Assembly (NCBI GenBank): GCA_022315425.1
Contig: JAIUPT010000032.1
Location: forward strand, 62,001-126,000
DNA from: Pseudevernia furfuracea
Lineage: Eukaryota; Ascomycota; Lecanoromycetes; Lecanorales; Parmeliaceae
Length of the DNA: 64,000 nucleotides
Direction of reading: 5' to 3'
Part shown: piece after piece, positions 55,115-64,000 of the stretch
Layout of the letters: each line of letters begins with the position of its first letter
How positions within the stretch are numbered: position 1 is the first letter of the stretch
Made by a program: the position numbers and the translations under genes
Notes under the pieces: model-generated
The model's input: the letters and a program-made list of their open reading frames with translations, nothing else
Databases searched by the model: none
What the model was told of the DNA's origin: nothing

Positions 55115-55935
55115 CATGGCGGTTTACCGAATCTCACAAGCTCTCCAAGAGGACATTCAACAAACCGCGAAGATGAGCTTGATATTTACAACGAACAATT
55201 CGCTAGCCAACGTTATGTCACGAAATTCAAGCGGCGTATTTTCGAGCCCTGTGGAATCACGTAGAGACGTGGCACTGCACAATTACACCAAAGGACTAAT
55301 AGGTCCCACCGAAACTGTCCCGGACTCTTTAATTCTGAAGTCATATAGTCATTATAAGCCACATATCATCGAGGCTTCCGCTTGGATCCAACATTTTCAT
55401 CCTAATCCATACTAGCACGTTCCATAGAAAGACGAGCCAAGAACATTTGATATACCTCCGGACTGCGTCAATGCATATCATTATCATTACATCGAGAATG
55501 CTCTGCATACTGACCGGAAATCCTCATGCAGGGCAGAGAGCATTATTGTGAGTCCCTCAAGTCTCTCCTACTCAAAAGCGATAAATGTTGATGCAGCATC
55601 GGCGACATACGACAGCTCGATTCCAAAGTCTTCGAATTGCATACGCTAGGCAAAGATGCGGCTAAGTGCCTGCTCGCGCACATCAGCAGGGTCAAACCCC
55701 AAGTCGACAAATACGCCCATTTTACTCTCGCACATCATGACTGACTCCAAGGTTTGGTATGGGAATACGTCAGGCGCATGGCTGACGATCCGGAGGTTGC
55801 TGATGATGGCAAGCTCTTGATATTCCCTTAAGGTACGAGAAGCTGGGTACTGAGAGGCGTGCCGGACTCGAACAAGGCAGCTGCGGCGGCGGTACGCAAG
55901 TCAAACGTGCCGCCGAAACCAGGCTCTGCAGGATT
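55115..55935 (+). pseudogene. Decayed gene of unknown family
   Basis: Starting MAVYRISQALQEDIQQ, a frame runs past two TAGs (near 55413 and 55428) to an intron-like GTGAGT...GATGCAG (about 55550-55596). It continues as LDSKVFELHTLGKDAAKCLLAHISRVKPQVDKYAHF, a TGA, LVWEYVRRMADDPEVADDGKLLIF, a TAA, then VRKSNVPPKPG. A recognisable intron and long protein-like runs interrupted by four stops indicate a dead gene. The family is not recognised. Confidence 0.4.
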
Positions 55936-56501
55936 GGATCAATCACTTTCTGGGCGCATGTTTTGTTGAGTCAAGCGCACAAAGTGCTACAAATAGACGC
56001 CCGTATTCAAGAAGAGTTCAATGTAGTATTTCCAGAATTTGTGTCACCAGTAATAAAGCAATTAGATATGCAAACGAAATTATTCCGTCATTAAGATTGA
56101 GTCTGTTGCCGTATCTGTGGGAATATTAATGAATCGAAGCGCGAGAAATTATAAGTACTGTAAGCGAGGAAAATCCCGGGTCGCCCACCTCTCCCCCGAG
56201 TCCCCTACATTCTGATTGTGACCATCATATGGCACAAGAGATTACACAATGATAACAACTTGATAGTCCGCTGGCCGGATGCGATATTCTCACCTTTCTC
56301 CAAATCGCGCTGAGCACTGAAAGCATCTGATCAGTCGCCCCTCGACCATATCTAATCAGTCCGTAAGATGTAAGATACCTACCTACATTAATAAGATTCG
56401 AATCCCATCATACAAAAGAGCAGAACAGCATCTTTTTTCTTTGTCATGTACGGTCCTCGCGGTGTTTGATTTCTGAAAAACTCGTCGGGGGGGAGGAAAC
56501 A
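55936..56501. other. Intergenic, aminodeoxychorismate synthase promoter
   Basis: No coding signal. The 36 bases before the ATG at 56502 extend the frame (TTG at 56466) but are leader-like. Confidence 0.4.
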
Positions 56502-59189
56502 ATGCCCCACGCCACCACCCACCGCGTCCTCTTCGTCGACGCCTATGACTCATTCACGAACAACATCATCGCCCTCCTCGAAACGGACCTGCGCGTCCAA
56601 GTCACAACGGTCAAGATCGACGAACCAATCTCCGACTTCGCAGACTTCCTAAAACCGTTCTCCGCCGTGGTCGCGGGGCCTGGTCCTGGCGATCCGCGGA
56701 ATTCCAAAGATGTGGGCTGGATCCGGGAATTGTGGAAGCTTGAAGGGCGGGATTTATTGCCAGTCTTGGGGATTTGTCTCGGGTTCCAGAGTCTTGTGCT
56801 TGCTTTTGGGGGCACGGTTGATAGGTTGGGGGAGCCGAGACATGGGGTTGTGAGGAGGGTCAGGGGTGGTGGGGAAGGGATCTTCCGTGGTGTGGAGGAG
56901 GTGGAGACGGTGCAGTATCATTCTCTTTACGCTTCTCTGGGGCCGGAAAGCAAGCATGAAGGGGTGGGGCCCTACGACGCGAGAGGCTCGTTGCTCAAAT
57001 GCTCGGATCTTAGACCTTTGGCTTGGGACTACGAAATGGACAATGCCAGAGATCGTACAAGGGAAGCCGTACCTTTGAATCCGCGGCGAGTCTTGATGGC
57101 TGTAGAGCATAAGTCAAAGCCGTTCTTTGGAATACAGTTCCACGCAGAGTCTATTTGCTCTAACAGCAACGCCCGAAAAGTCATTGAAGCATGGTGGGAA
57201 ACTGCAAAGAAATGGAGAAGATCATGTCGAAACATTGAGGTTTTGCCTAGTTTGCCCCGTTCGGTTTATGCAGACCCTGGGGCCGTGCCGATTGACTCAC
57301 GGGACGGAAACCTGCTACCAAAACATCGAAGAGCAGTCCATGACTCAAAGACTCCTTCGCTATCAATAAATGGGATCAACAATGAAGTAAAGCAAACTAC
57401 AGATCTCCTGGAAGACCGGAAGGGATACAATGGTGTCCATCGTTCCAAAAGCCTCGGTAGAAAATGCAAAATCCGGGTTGAGACACGAGTGGTGAATGTG
57501 GGAGAAGCCACTGTACCCTCGATCTGCGAGACTCTTGGCTTGACCGACGAAGAAGTAATCATCTTGGACTCCGAAATGCATCAAAGACACGATGTGGGGG
57601 AGCATAGCATCATCGGCCTCGTGTCGCCAAATTCGCTGCGATTGGAGTACCGAGTTGGCACGAATGAGGTCCGCCGAATGCACAAAGGACAGAGTGAGAC
57701 AATAGACCTTCGGCGCTATGGCGGGAGCGTGCTCTCATACTTGAAATATTTCATGATTCAATACAAGGTCGAAAGTGCCAATACCGGGGTCCCATTTTGG
57801 GGCGGCCTCATGGGGTTCATTAGCTACGAAGCGTGTCTGGAGACCATTGGCATTAACCGCTCACAAGCCAGCTCCGGAAAGGACTCCCAGAGACCGGACT
57901 TGAGTTTCATCTTCGTCGAGCGAAGCATTGTAATTGATCATTTGCACCAAAGGATCCATGTCCAAACCATCAAGCCCGACGATCAAGACTGGGTCAGCAA
58001 GACTACCTTGCCACTCAAAAGCACAAACTCCACAACCCCAGTATCGACGACCCAAAGTCCTCTTTCTTTCAATGCTCACATGTCGCTCCCAGATGCTGCG
58101 ACCTACCAATCCAAAGTTCGAGCCTGCCAATCCACGATCCGAGCGGGCGACTCCTACGAACTCTGCCTAACAACCCAAGCCACCATTCATACCCAGACTC
58201 GTCTTGCAACCTGGCCGCTCTACCTCCGCCTTCGCAATCTCAATCCAGCTCCTTTCTCCGCCTACGTGCGTCTCGGAAAACTTACACTTCTGTCCAGCTC
58301 ACCCGAGCGCTTTTTGCGATGGTCGCGACCAACAAAGCCGTCAGGTTCTAGCACGTGCACCAACGATGCATTTGGCCACGAGGAGAAGGCCATCAGTTGT
58401 CAGTTCCGCCCCATAAAGGGCACCGTAAAGCGCCAACCGGACCCCAACCTCCCACCACTTACCCTCTCCGAAGCAACAGCTCTGCTCGCAACGCCCAAAG
58501 AACGCGCAGAGAATTTGATGATTGTCGACCTGATACGGCACGACCTCCACGGCGTAGTGGGGTCTGGAAGGGTCAGGGTGCCGAAGTTGATGGTCGTGGA
58601 GGAGTACGCCACGCTCTTCCAACTCGTCAGCGTCGTAGAGGGAAGTCTTGTCGTCGACGACGGTGACGGCGGCGACATCAACGACGAAAGCAATGAAACC
58701 GGCAGTCTCGCCATCGGGAAACCCCCCGACTGCTCAAGCGCGGGAAACACCACGGATAGCGCCACGGCGGGCGTCGACATCCTCGCCGCCTCCCTCCCAC
58801 CCGGCAGCATGACCGGCGCACCCAAACTGCGCTCCTGCCAGATCCTCCGCTCGCTCGAAAACCGACCTCGCGGCGTCTATTCCGGCGTACTCGGCTACAT
58901 GGACGTAGGCGGCGGCGGCGACTTCTCCGTCGTCATACGCAGCGCTGTCCGCTGGGACCACGATGCTCGTCCCCAGCGCGACGACGCCGACGGAGGAGAA
59001 AGCGGCGGAGTCGGAGACGACGGAGGAGCAGGGAAAGAAGAGTCCGTGGGGAATGACGACGAATGGACGATCGGCGCGGGCGGCGCGGTTACGGGTTTGA
59101 GCAGCGAGGAGGGGGAGTGGGAGGAGATGCTCGCGAAGCTGAGGAGTACCCTGCGGCTTTTTGAACCCGACCAGCAAGGGAGTAAGTAA
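56502..59189 (+). CDS. ABZ1: Bifunctional 4-amino-4-deoxychorismate synthase (PabA-PabB fusion)
   Basis: This enzyme makes aminodeoxychorismate from chorismate and glutamine for p-aminobenzoate and folate. It is intronless, 895 residues. Residues 1-235 form a class I glutamine amidotransferase: VDAYDSFTNNI, GPGPGDPR, LGICLGFQ with nucleophile Cys92, and GIQFHAES with His214. The C-terminal two thirds is the chorismate-binding part: FSAYVRLG, SSSPERFL, PIKGTVKRQ (637 on), ENLMIVDLIRHDLHGV, PPGSMTGAPKLRSC (766-775) and YSGVLGYMDVGG. PIKGT with Lys639 marks PabB; anthranilate synthase has Ala at this place. Two Asp/Gly/Asn-rich insertions, before PPGSMTG and after FSVVIRSAV, are longer than usual and probably disordered. 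It is tail-to-tail with the Cys-rich membrane protein. Confidence 0.94.
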   Translation: MPHATTHRVLFVDAYDSFTNNIIALLETDLRVQVTTVKIDEPISDFADFLKPFSAVVAGPGPGDPRNSKDVGWIRELWKLEGRDLLPVLGICLGFQSLVLAFGGTVDRLGEPRHGVVRRVRGGGEGIFRGVEEVETVQYHSLYASLGPESKHEGVGPYDARGSLLKCSDLRPLAWDYEMDNARDRTREAVPLNPRRVLMAVEHKSKPFFGIQFHAESICSNSNARKVIEAWWETAKKWRRSCRNIEVLPSLPRSVYADPGAVPIDSRDGNLLPKHRRAVHDSKTPSLSINGINNEVKQTTDLLEDRKGYNGVHRSKSLGRKCKIRVETRVVNVGEATVPSICETLGLTDEEVIILDSEMHQRHDVGEHSIIGLVSPNSLRLEYRVGTNEVRRMHKGQSETIDLRRYGGSVLSYLKYFMIQYKVESANTGVPFWGGLMGFISYEACLETIGINRSQASSGKDSQRPDLSFIFVERSIVIDHLHQRIHVQTIKPDDQDWVSKTTLPLKSTNSTTPVSTTQSPLSFNAHMSLPDAATYQSKVRACQSTIRAGDSYELCLTTQATIHTQTRLATWPLYLRLRNLNPAPFSAYVRLGKLTLLSSSPERFLRWSRPTKPSGSSTCTNDAFGHEEKAISCQFRPIKGTVKRQPDPNLPPLTLSEATALLATPKERAENLMIVDLIRHDLHGVVGSGRVRVPKLMVVEEYATLFQLVSVVEGSLVVDDGDGGDINDESNETGSLAIGKPPDCSSAGNTTDSATAGVDILAASLPPGSMTGAPKLRSCQILRSLENRPRGVYSGVLGYMDVGGGGDFSVVIRSAVRWDHDARPQRDDADGGESGGVGDDGGAGKEESVGNDDEWTIGAGGAVTGLSSEEGEWEEMLAKLRSTLRLFEPDQQGSK

Positions 59190-59231
59190 GTAGGCCCGCT
59201 GAGACGGTGTGCGTGCGTGCGCAGAGAGAGC

Positions 59232-59284
59232 TTGTTTTGTTTGTTTGTTTGTTTGTTTGTGAGTTTGATTGATTGATTGATTGT
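59232..59284. repeat. (GTTT)n(GATT)n microsatellite
   Basis: About six GTTT units followed by four GATT units, just downstream of the ADC synthase stop. Confidence 0.9.
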
Positions 59285-59877
59285 TATTTTTTGGCGTGGT
59301 GGGAGAAGGCGCGCCATAAGGAGAAGACAAGGTGGAAGGTGTCGGTTTGGAAAGGACACTGACGCTTCAACAAATGTGGTATGTCGGAAAGATCTACGGA
59401 GATCAGGGCATTTAACATGTGAGATACTTAAACGGGAGTGGTGTGTGTGTTTTTTTTTTTTTGGGAGGCGGATAGATTCAACATAGAGGCTGCGTGGTGG
59501 GACGGAGTCGGGGCTTTAATAAGCCTTCAACATAATCTAGAGGATACCCAGCGAGGCAGAAGGAGGCTATTTTTGTGGAGGGACATGGATATGGAGTAGG
59601 ACAAAGATCAAACGTCAAACTGAAAGGACATGGTCTTACGGCTGCCGCTTCAACACCGGTGTTGGAATCAAGAATGAGAAATCTCCAAAATCAGTGCTCC
59701 CATCTTGGTGATCGAGACATCGCATAAGTCCCGAAACGATGCACGTATTTGCCTGTCCAGAAGCCCAGTATAATGGATAAGCCGACACGCATCAAAGGCA
59801 TACCCACCCCATTCAGAGCTCCTCATTCCATCAGTATACGTCAATCAAAGGCCTATTTCACCCACGCACACCCTCAA
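59285..59877. other. Convergent intergenic region
   Basis: 3' flanks of two convergent genes, including a T-run near 59450. No gene seen. Confidence 0.4.
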
Positions 59878-61408
59878 TCACCGCCCCTCATGCCCCAACT
59901 CATACGGACCTTCCGAATACGGTTGATTCATCGAAGCTCCCATGGGGCCTTGCTGCCCACTGATTATCGGCTTGCGCAACGGCGCCTGCTGCATACCAAC
60001 ACTCATCCTGCCCTCTATCTCCGCAGCGCTCGGACTTCCACCCGGCATCATCTGCTGGTCGATTCCATGCCCGCCGGCTGGTATGCCTGGATTTCCCATC
60101 GTCCCGTCCACTTCTGTTGGCACACCATGTGCAACATCCATTGGGACGCCCGGATTTCCCGCTGTCCCATCCACTTCCGTAGTTGTAGGCGAGAGGGGTG
60201 GTTTATAATAGCTTTGCCTTTGTTCCGGCTCGCTTGGCCGGGAGGAAAGGAGGCTCGCATTTGTTGTGCTGAAGCGCGGATTGTTTGCGCCTGTTGACTG
60301 AGGGGAGACGGCTGAAGCTGGTGGAGGGAAATATGACTGGGCTTGTTGATGAGGACCAGGATACTGTGTATATTGCTGTTCTTGCTGGGGGACAGATTGG
60401 TAGCCGTCGAAAGCTTTTGGTGGTGGTTGTTGTGCCTGCTGTTGCATGGGAGGTGGGAAATTTGTGGGCGGACGTGAAGCGACGGCGTTGCTTTTGCGCC
60501 TGCGCGCGCGGATGCAGCAGAATGCGACAAGGCCGAGTATTAATACGCCGATGATGGCGACACCAGCCGCGATGCCGTCAATTGCGCCCTGGGGGAGCCC
60601 ACGGTGAGGAGGGTTATATGTGGTACTTGAGCTTGAGCTTGAGCTTGAGCCTGTGTTTGAGCCCAAGACTGAGGCTGTAGCGCTGTTTATGGGACTGTCT
60701 GTGACAGATGCGAGATAAGCAGAGGCGGTGAAGCCGAAGGGGTTTGTAGTGGCAGCAGATGCAAGGGTGCTGCCAATGGCGGTTATGTAGAAGTCATTCA
60801 TGAACTCGACGCCCTGAATCGGCAAGGATACTGCCATACAATCGAAGAGGGTGGTATCGCCAGGGAAGGCGTAGGTGCCGCAGAAAGGCTCGAGCGCATC
60901 GCTAGAGAAAGCAACCATCAGCAAAGCTAGAGGAAGAAGTGTTGCAAGTCTGTTGCACACCATTTCCTTATAGCGGGATTTAACTGGCACGGTTGCCTGC
61001 ATTCATCTTGGTAGTTCAGACAGGTAGTATAGAGCGCTGTACAGCTTCCCGTGGTAGCCGTACAGCAGCCGATTGCTTCGTTCGAGTTGACGCAGGTCAA
61101 ACCTATGCTGCAGGAGAGAGGAGTGTCTGCGCAACAAGTTAGGCGGTGTCTTCAAGCCGGTGTAGCATGGAATCACCATAGATGCCACTGACGAAACCGC
61201 ACCAATTCGCTGGTGGGGGAAACTGCACATTCTCTCTCCTCCGGAGCTCTTGTGGTATTCGATTTAAGCCTGGAGCTTCAGTTGGCCGCGGCGACACCCC
61301 CGCTATAGCCATCAGACCTATCGGTGTAGGCATCGGTCCGATCCATGGCATAGCAATAGCGACTCGGGAGAGCAGCAACGCGTAAAAGATTACCCTGCTG
61401 GAAGCCAT
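59878..61408 (-). CDS. Cys-rich single-pass membrane protein
   Basis: Exons 61408-61177, 61126-60961 and 60901-59878 give 473 residues. Introns are 61176-61127 (GTGATT...CTAAC...GCAG) and 60960-60902 (GTGTGC...GCTGAT...CTAG). Each join keeps the Cys pattern: WCGFVSGIY-DTPLSCSIGLTCVNSNEAIGCCTATTGSCTALYTTCLNY and AIRKC-DALEPFCGTYAFPGDTTLFDC. A signal peptide (1-19) leads an extracellular domain with over ten Cys, a Ser-rich stalk, one membrane helix (IDGIAAGVAIIGVLILGLVAFCC, then RARRRK), and a long Pro/Gln/Tyr-rich cytosolic tail. The architecture resembles wall-stress-sensor-like proteins of ascomycetes, though the ectodomain is not a plain WSC domain. Ectodomain family known by pattern only. 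Confidence 0.82.
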
Positions 61409-63500
61409 TGTCGCCGACGGTCAAATCTCACCAAGATGGCCACTGAATACTGCTTGGCACGAGGTGTAGGAGGGAGGGCGAGGAGAGGAAGAGGTAGAGC
61501 CCCTCCATGGCTCCTCACGGGTCAGTCCTCAAGCGCAGCGGGTTCAGCCTGGTCTGGGCCATGTAGGTGGGAGGGAGTACTAGCGAAGACGTTAGAGTTG
61601 AATTGGGCAAATCTGAGCGATGCCAGATGTTAGACTAGCATGAGGGAGACTAGCAGACCAATCATAGCCCCCGGCCCCCAACAGTCGATCTAGCCGCAGT
61701 AGAGTAGGTATTATTATAGGGATATATTACTCCGTAGGTAGATACTAGATAGGTATTATTGTGGTCTGCGGATGAGTTACCTGGACCTAACAGAATGTTG
61801 CCGAGACGGCGAGGAGGCTGGAGCTGTAGCCTTGGAAGGTACTGTTGTATTCTACGACATTGCATGTGTAAGAACATCTCGAGCTCCAGCCTCGACTCAT
61901 CAATGCCATTCCTCCCGTAATAATGTGGGTGTGGGTGTGGGTGTGGTAAGGAGAAGAGCGATGGTGTGGAGTACTGCAGTCAAGGGAGTAGGTAGGGACT
62001 AGGGAGTAGGGACTTGAGAAAGACGGCGCGAGGGGAAGGTTTGACCGAGCTAATTGTGAGAACCCTGCGTCGATCTTTCTCGTCTATCATTACTATTTGG
62101 GGTTAGCGCTACATCTGCTCCAATGGAATTGTTCCAGAGCAACAACGACCTGGTGAATAGATACAGAACGCTTCGACAGTCTGCTCGAATTACTGCTCCC
62201 TCGTTCACTCGGCCGAGTTCATGGAGCACAGGCAAGGCGCTTTGATTCAGAAGACGACATGATTCTTGAGAAACAAAAGGGATATTAAATGCGACCCCCT
62301 TATTTTTTGCCTATCAGGCAAGTTCAATTCGCACTCGTTGGTCCTTCCTGCTCTGCATGACCTTCAGAAACAGCCTTCTTTGTATGCCTGTCTCAGCAGG
62401 CTACGCAGTCCCCAGAAGACCCTTTGAAAAGTAGCCAGCCGCACTCCACGGTTCTTCTCGCTGGGTCTCCTTCAGCCACCTTGTCATCTTGTCATGGCTC
62501 TTGTGGGAATTGTAGTGCTTGCTCTTTCCAGTATATCACAGCTCAAATTCTACTGCACTTTTGATGGTTCGCGTCTTAGGGCTGCAGCTACGGCTGCGGT
62601 TTGACGCATCCAGCTCTTTACAGCCCAAGGTATGAATCGAACGTCACGATGGCATAAAAATCAGACTAGCGATTAGGTCGATCAATCAAGGTGGAGCTGC
62701 AGGCTATAGTACATGTTCTTGAGTCTGAATTCGGGAGAAGAGAATGCAATGCAAAGCAATGCTATAATCGTAACCTGCTTCTGCTCTATTCCCCCGGCAA
62801 CAAAGAGCCCAGCACCTGACAATACCGAATAAATTTTGTATGGCAGCTCCAGAACAACTCAACTTTGCTGCTTGTGGTCAGAGCAGTTGCTTGGTTATGA
62901 TAGCGTGAACATCCAATTGCGATTCGAGCAAAGGAAAGCGTACGCATACAGAACAGACATGTGCGCCAGGACATAAAAAAACTGGGACAGCACCAATGGT
63001 GCTCTTCGCAGAAGATAAATCTGAAATATCAAATCCATTTCCGAATTCTCTTTGAGCCACTTTGCCTAAGATGAGGCTTCTGCGTGCTGCTCCTAGATGA
63101 CCATCCTATTGGCTATTTTAACCCGACACCACAACCAGGCGTAAAGCTTTGCATATCCCTCGCAACAGTTGGAGTCGCTAAATCAATGCGTGGGACCTTG
63201 CTGTGGGAAGTCAGCAGCTAGAATCATTTCCAATCTATGAGTTACACATGAGACTTTCCGAAGTCCGCATTGCGCATCTCTTGGGTAAATGCATTAGATT
63301 GTGCCGAAGATGCGGTTTTATTCGCCAACAAGAACGCAATACTACATCCTCTCACTCGTGGGCATTAAAGCAATCAGATACGTACTACCTACAAGGGTTT
63401 CCTCAGAACTGGTGGATCTATCTGCGATTGCCAGTGCGCCTGAGCAATGATTGTGAGTGGCTCCTATTACCATGTTGACTGCCTTCATCAGTACTTCTCA
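61409..63500. other. Intergenic 2.1 kb, no gene seen
   Basis: Short frames only. It contains a small GTGTGG repeat near 61924-61948 (about four units). Any first exon of the last gene should lie near the right end. Confidence 0.4.
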
Positions 63501-64000
63501 GGTCAGCGTCGAGACCAAGCTCGACAAGTCCGTGGAAGAGTTTCGCCAAGGGAAAAGAGGGTTCAATTGTCTCGTTGCAGGCAGCGGATAGTCTCTCAGC
63601 CGACGACAAGGCGGTGTGGCGAACGATTCGCAAGGAATTGGAAGAGATTGGTATTAGCGTAGCTGCATTTGATGCGATCCGCAAGTTCATCTTTGATTGG
63701 CTTGTCCGCGTAGTAGAGACAAGAGCATTCGAAGAACAAAATGAGTACTTCATCGATGGGGAGAATAATTTGGGCGACGAGCAAGACTTGCGAAGCGATG
63801 ATGAGCCGGGAGGTCAAGCCACGGAACGACAGATCGAGGACACCGAGTCTGAGTCTCTTGGAAGTATCAGGGAGGACCGACTGCTCGCCCGGCCACCGTC
63901 TTCAAGATCTGCTCTTGACGCCGAACCCAATGTTCCGGAGCGGGGCCCCAAGGCATCTGACCAGTCCTTCGCCCGTACGCGAAAAGCGCCAAAACATAGA
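63501..64000 (+). CDS. Partial gene of unknown function, runs off the right edge
   Basis: An exon opens after TTCTCAG at 63494-63500 and stays open to the window end in the frame reading SLQAADSLSADDKAVWRTIRKELEEIGISVAAFDAIRKFIF. A charged, Ser/Glu/Asp-rich linker follows. The DDKAVWRTIRKELEEIGISVAAF block has the look of a recurrent fungal module from hypothetical proteins. No start codon or upstream exon could be placed. A donor GTGAGT near 63450 might belong to it. Family unknown. Confidence 0.5.

Noticed and set aside
56390..56410. GATTCGAATCC, a B-box-like string
   Set aside because: The flanking 5-bp stems do not pair and no cloverleaf can be drawn.

Overview
The window is nuclear DNA of a filamentous ascomycete (Pezizomycotina). 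Nearly all genes have short introns (about 48-112 bp, one of 234 bp) with GTANGT-like donors and CTNAC-like branch points. Recognisable proteins are single-copy fungal housekeeping genes, and the repeats carry A/T-ward transitions of the kind left by repeat-induced mutation. I could not fix the species. No tRNA, rRNA, CRISPR array or bacterial-type feature was found.

Layout. 1-2.1 kb: the end of a U4/U6.U5 tri-snRNP 27 kDa protein gene, tail-to-tail with ELP5. 2.8-7.3 kb: two decayed genes around a small secreted protein. 8.6-16.6 kb: a small unknown gene, an NLR-type NACHT/ankyrin gene, and a large mucin-like surface protein with a charged helical repeat. 17.1-22.6 kb: VPS55, a probable Sld7-like replication protein, and a membrane-anchored GDSL hydrolase. 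23.2-28.0 kb: an AT-rich transposon island bounded by 42-bp inverted repeats, with a gag-only Copia-like LTR element nested inside it. 29.2-35.9 kb: CLPTM1 family protein, an inverted gene-fragment duplication beside an LTR-like sequence, a LOG-family nucleotide hydrolase, proteasome alpha subunit PRE5/PSMA1, and a DUF6594-type membrane protein. 36.9-43.2 kb: a decayed nucleoside-phosphorylase/TPR gene, an O-methyltransferase, and a decayed ankyrin gene. 43.5-53 kb: a coiled-coil protein, SEC22, a triple-SANT/ASXH chromatin protein, a secreted protein, a conserved 184-residue protein, and MED6. 53-61.4 kb: a short-chain dehydrogenase, bifunctional aminodeoxychorismate synthase, and a Cys-rich single-pass membrane protein. 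A partial gene runs off the right edge.

Functionally the window mixes conserved core genes (splicing, Elongator, vesicle sorting, ER SNARE, proteasome, Mediator, folate) with a fast-turnover component: NLR/ankyrin/PNP-TPR-type genes (mostly broken), F-box-like debris, secreted or surface proteins and transposons. Many core genes lie in convergent or divergent pairs. The repeats and broken genes fall between these pairs, so the conserved genes look like fixed islands with turnover in the gaps. Exon boundaries were worked out by hand from splice signals and family continuity; I ran no searches.
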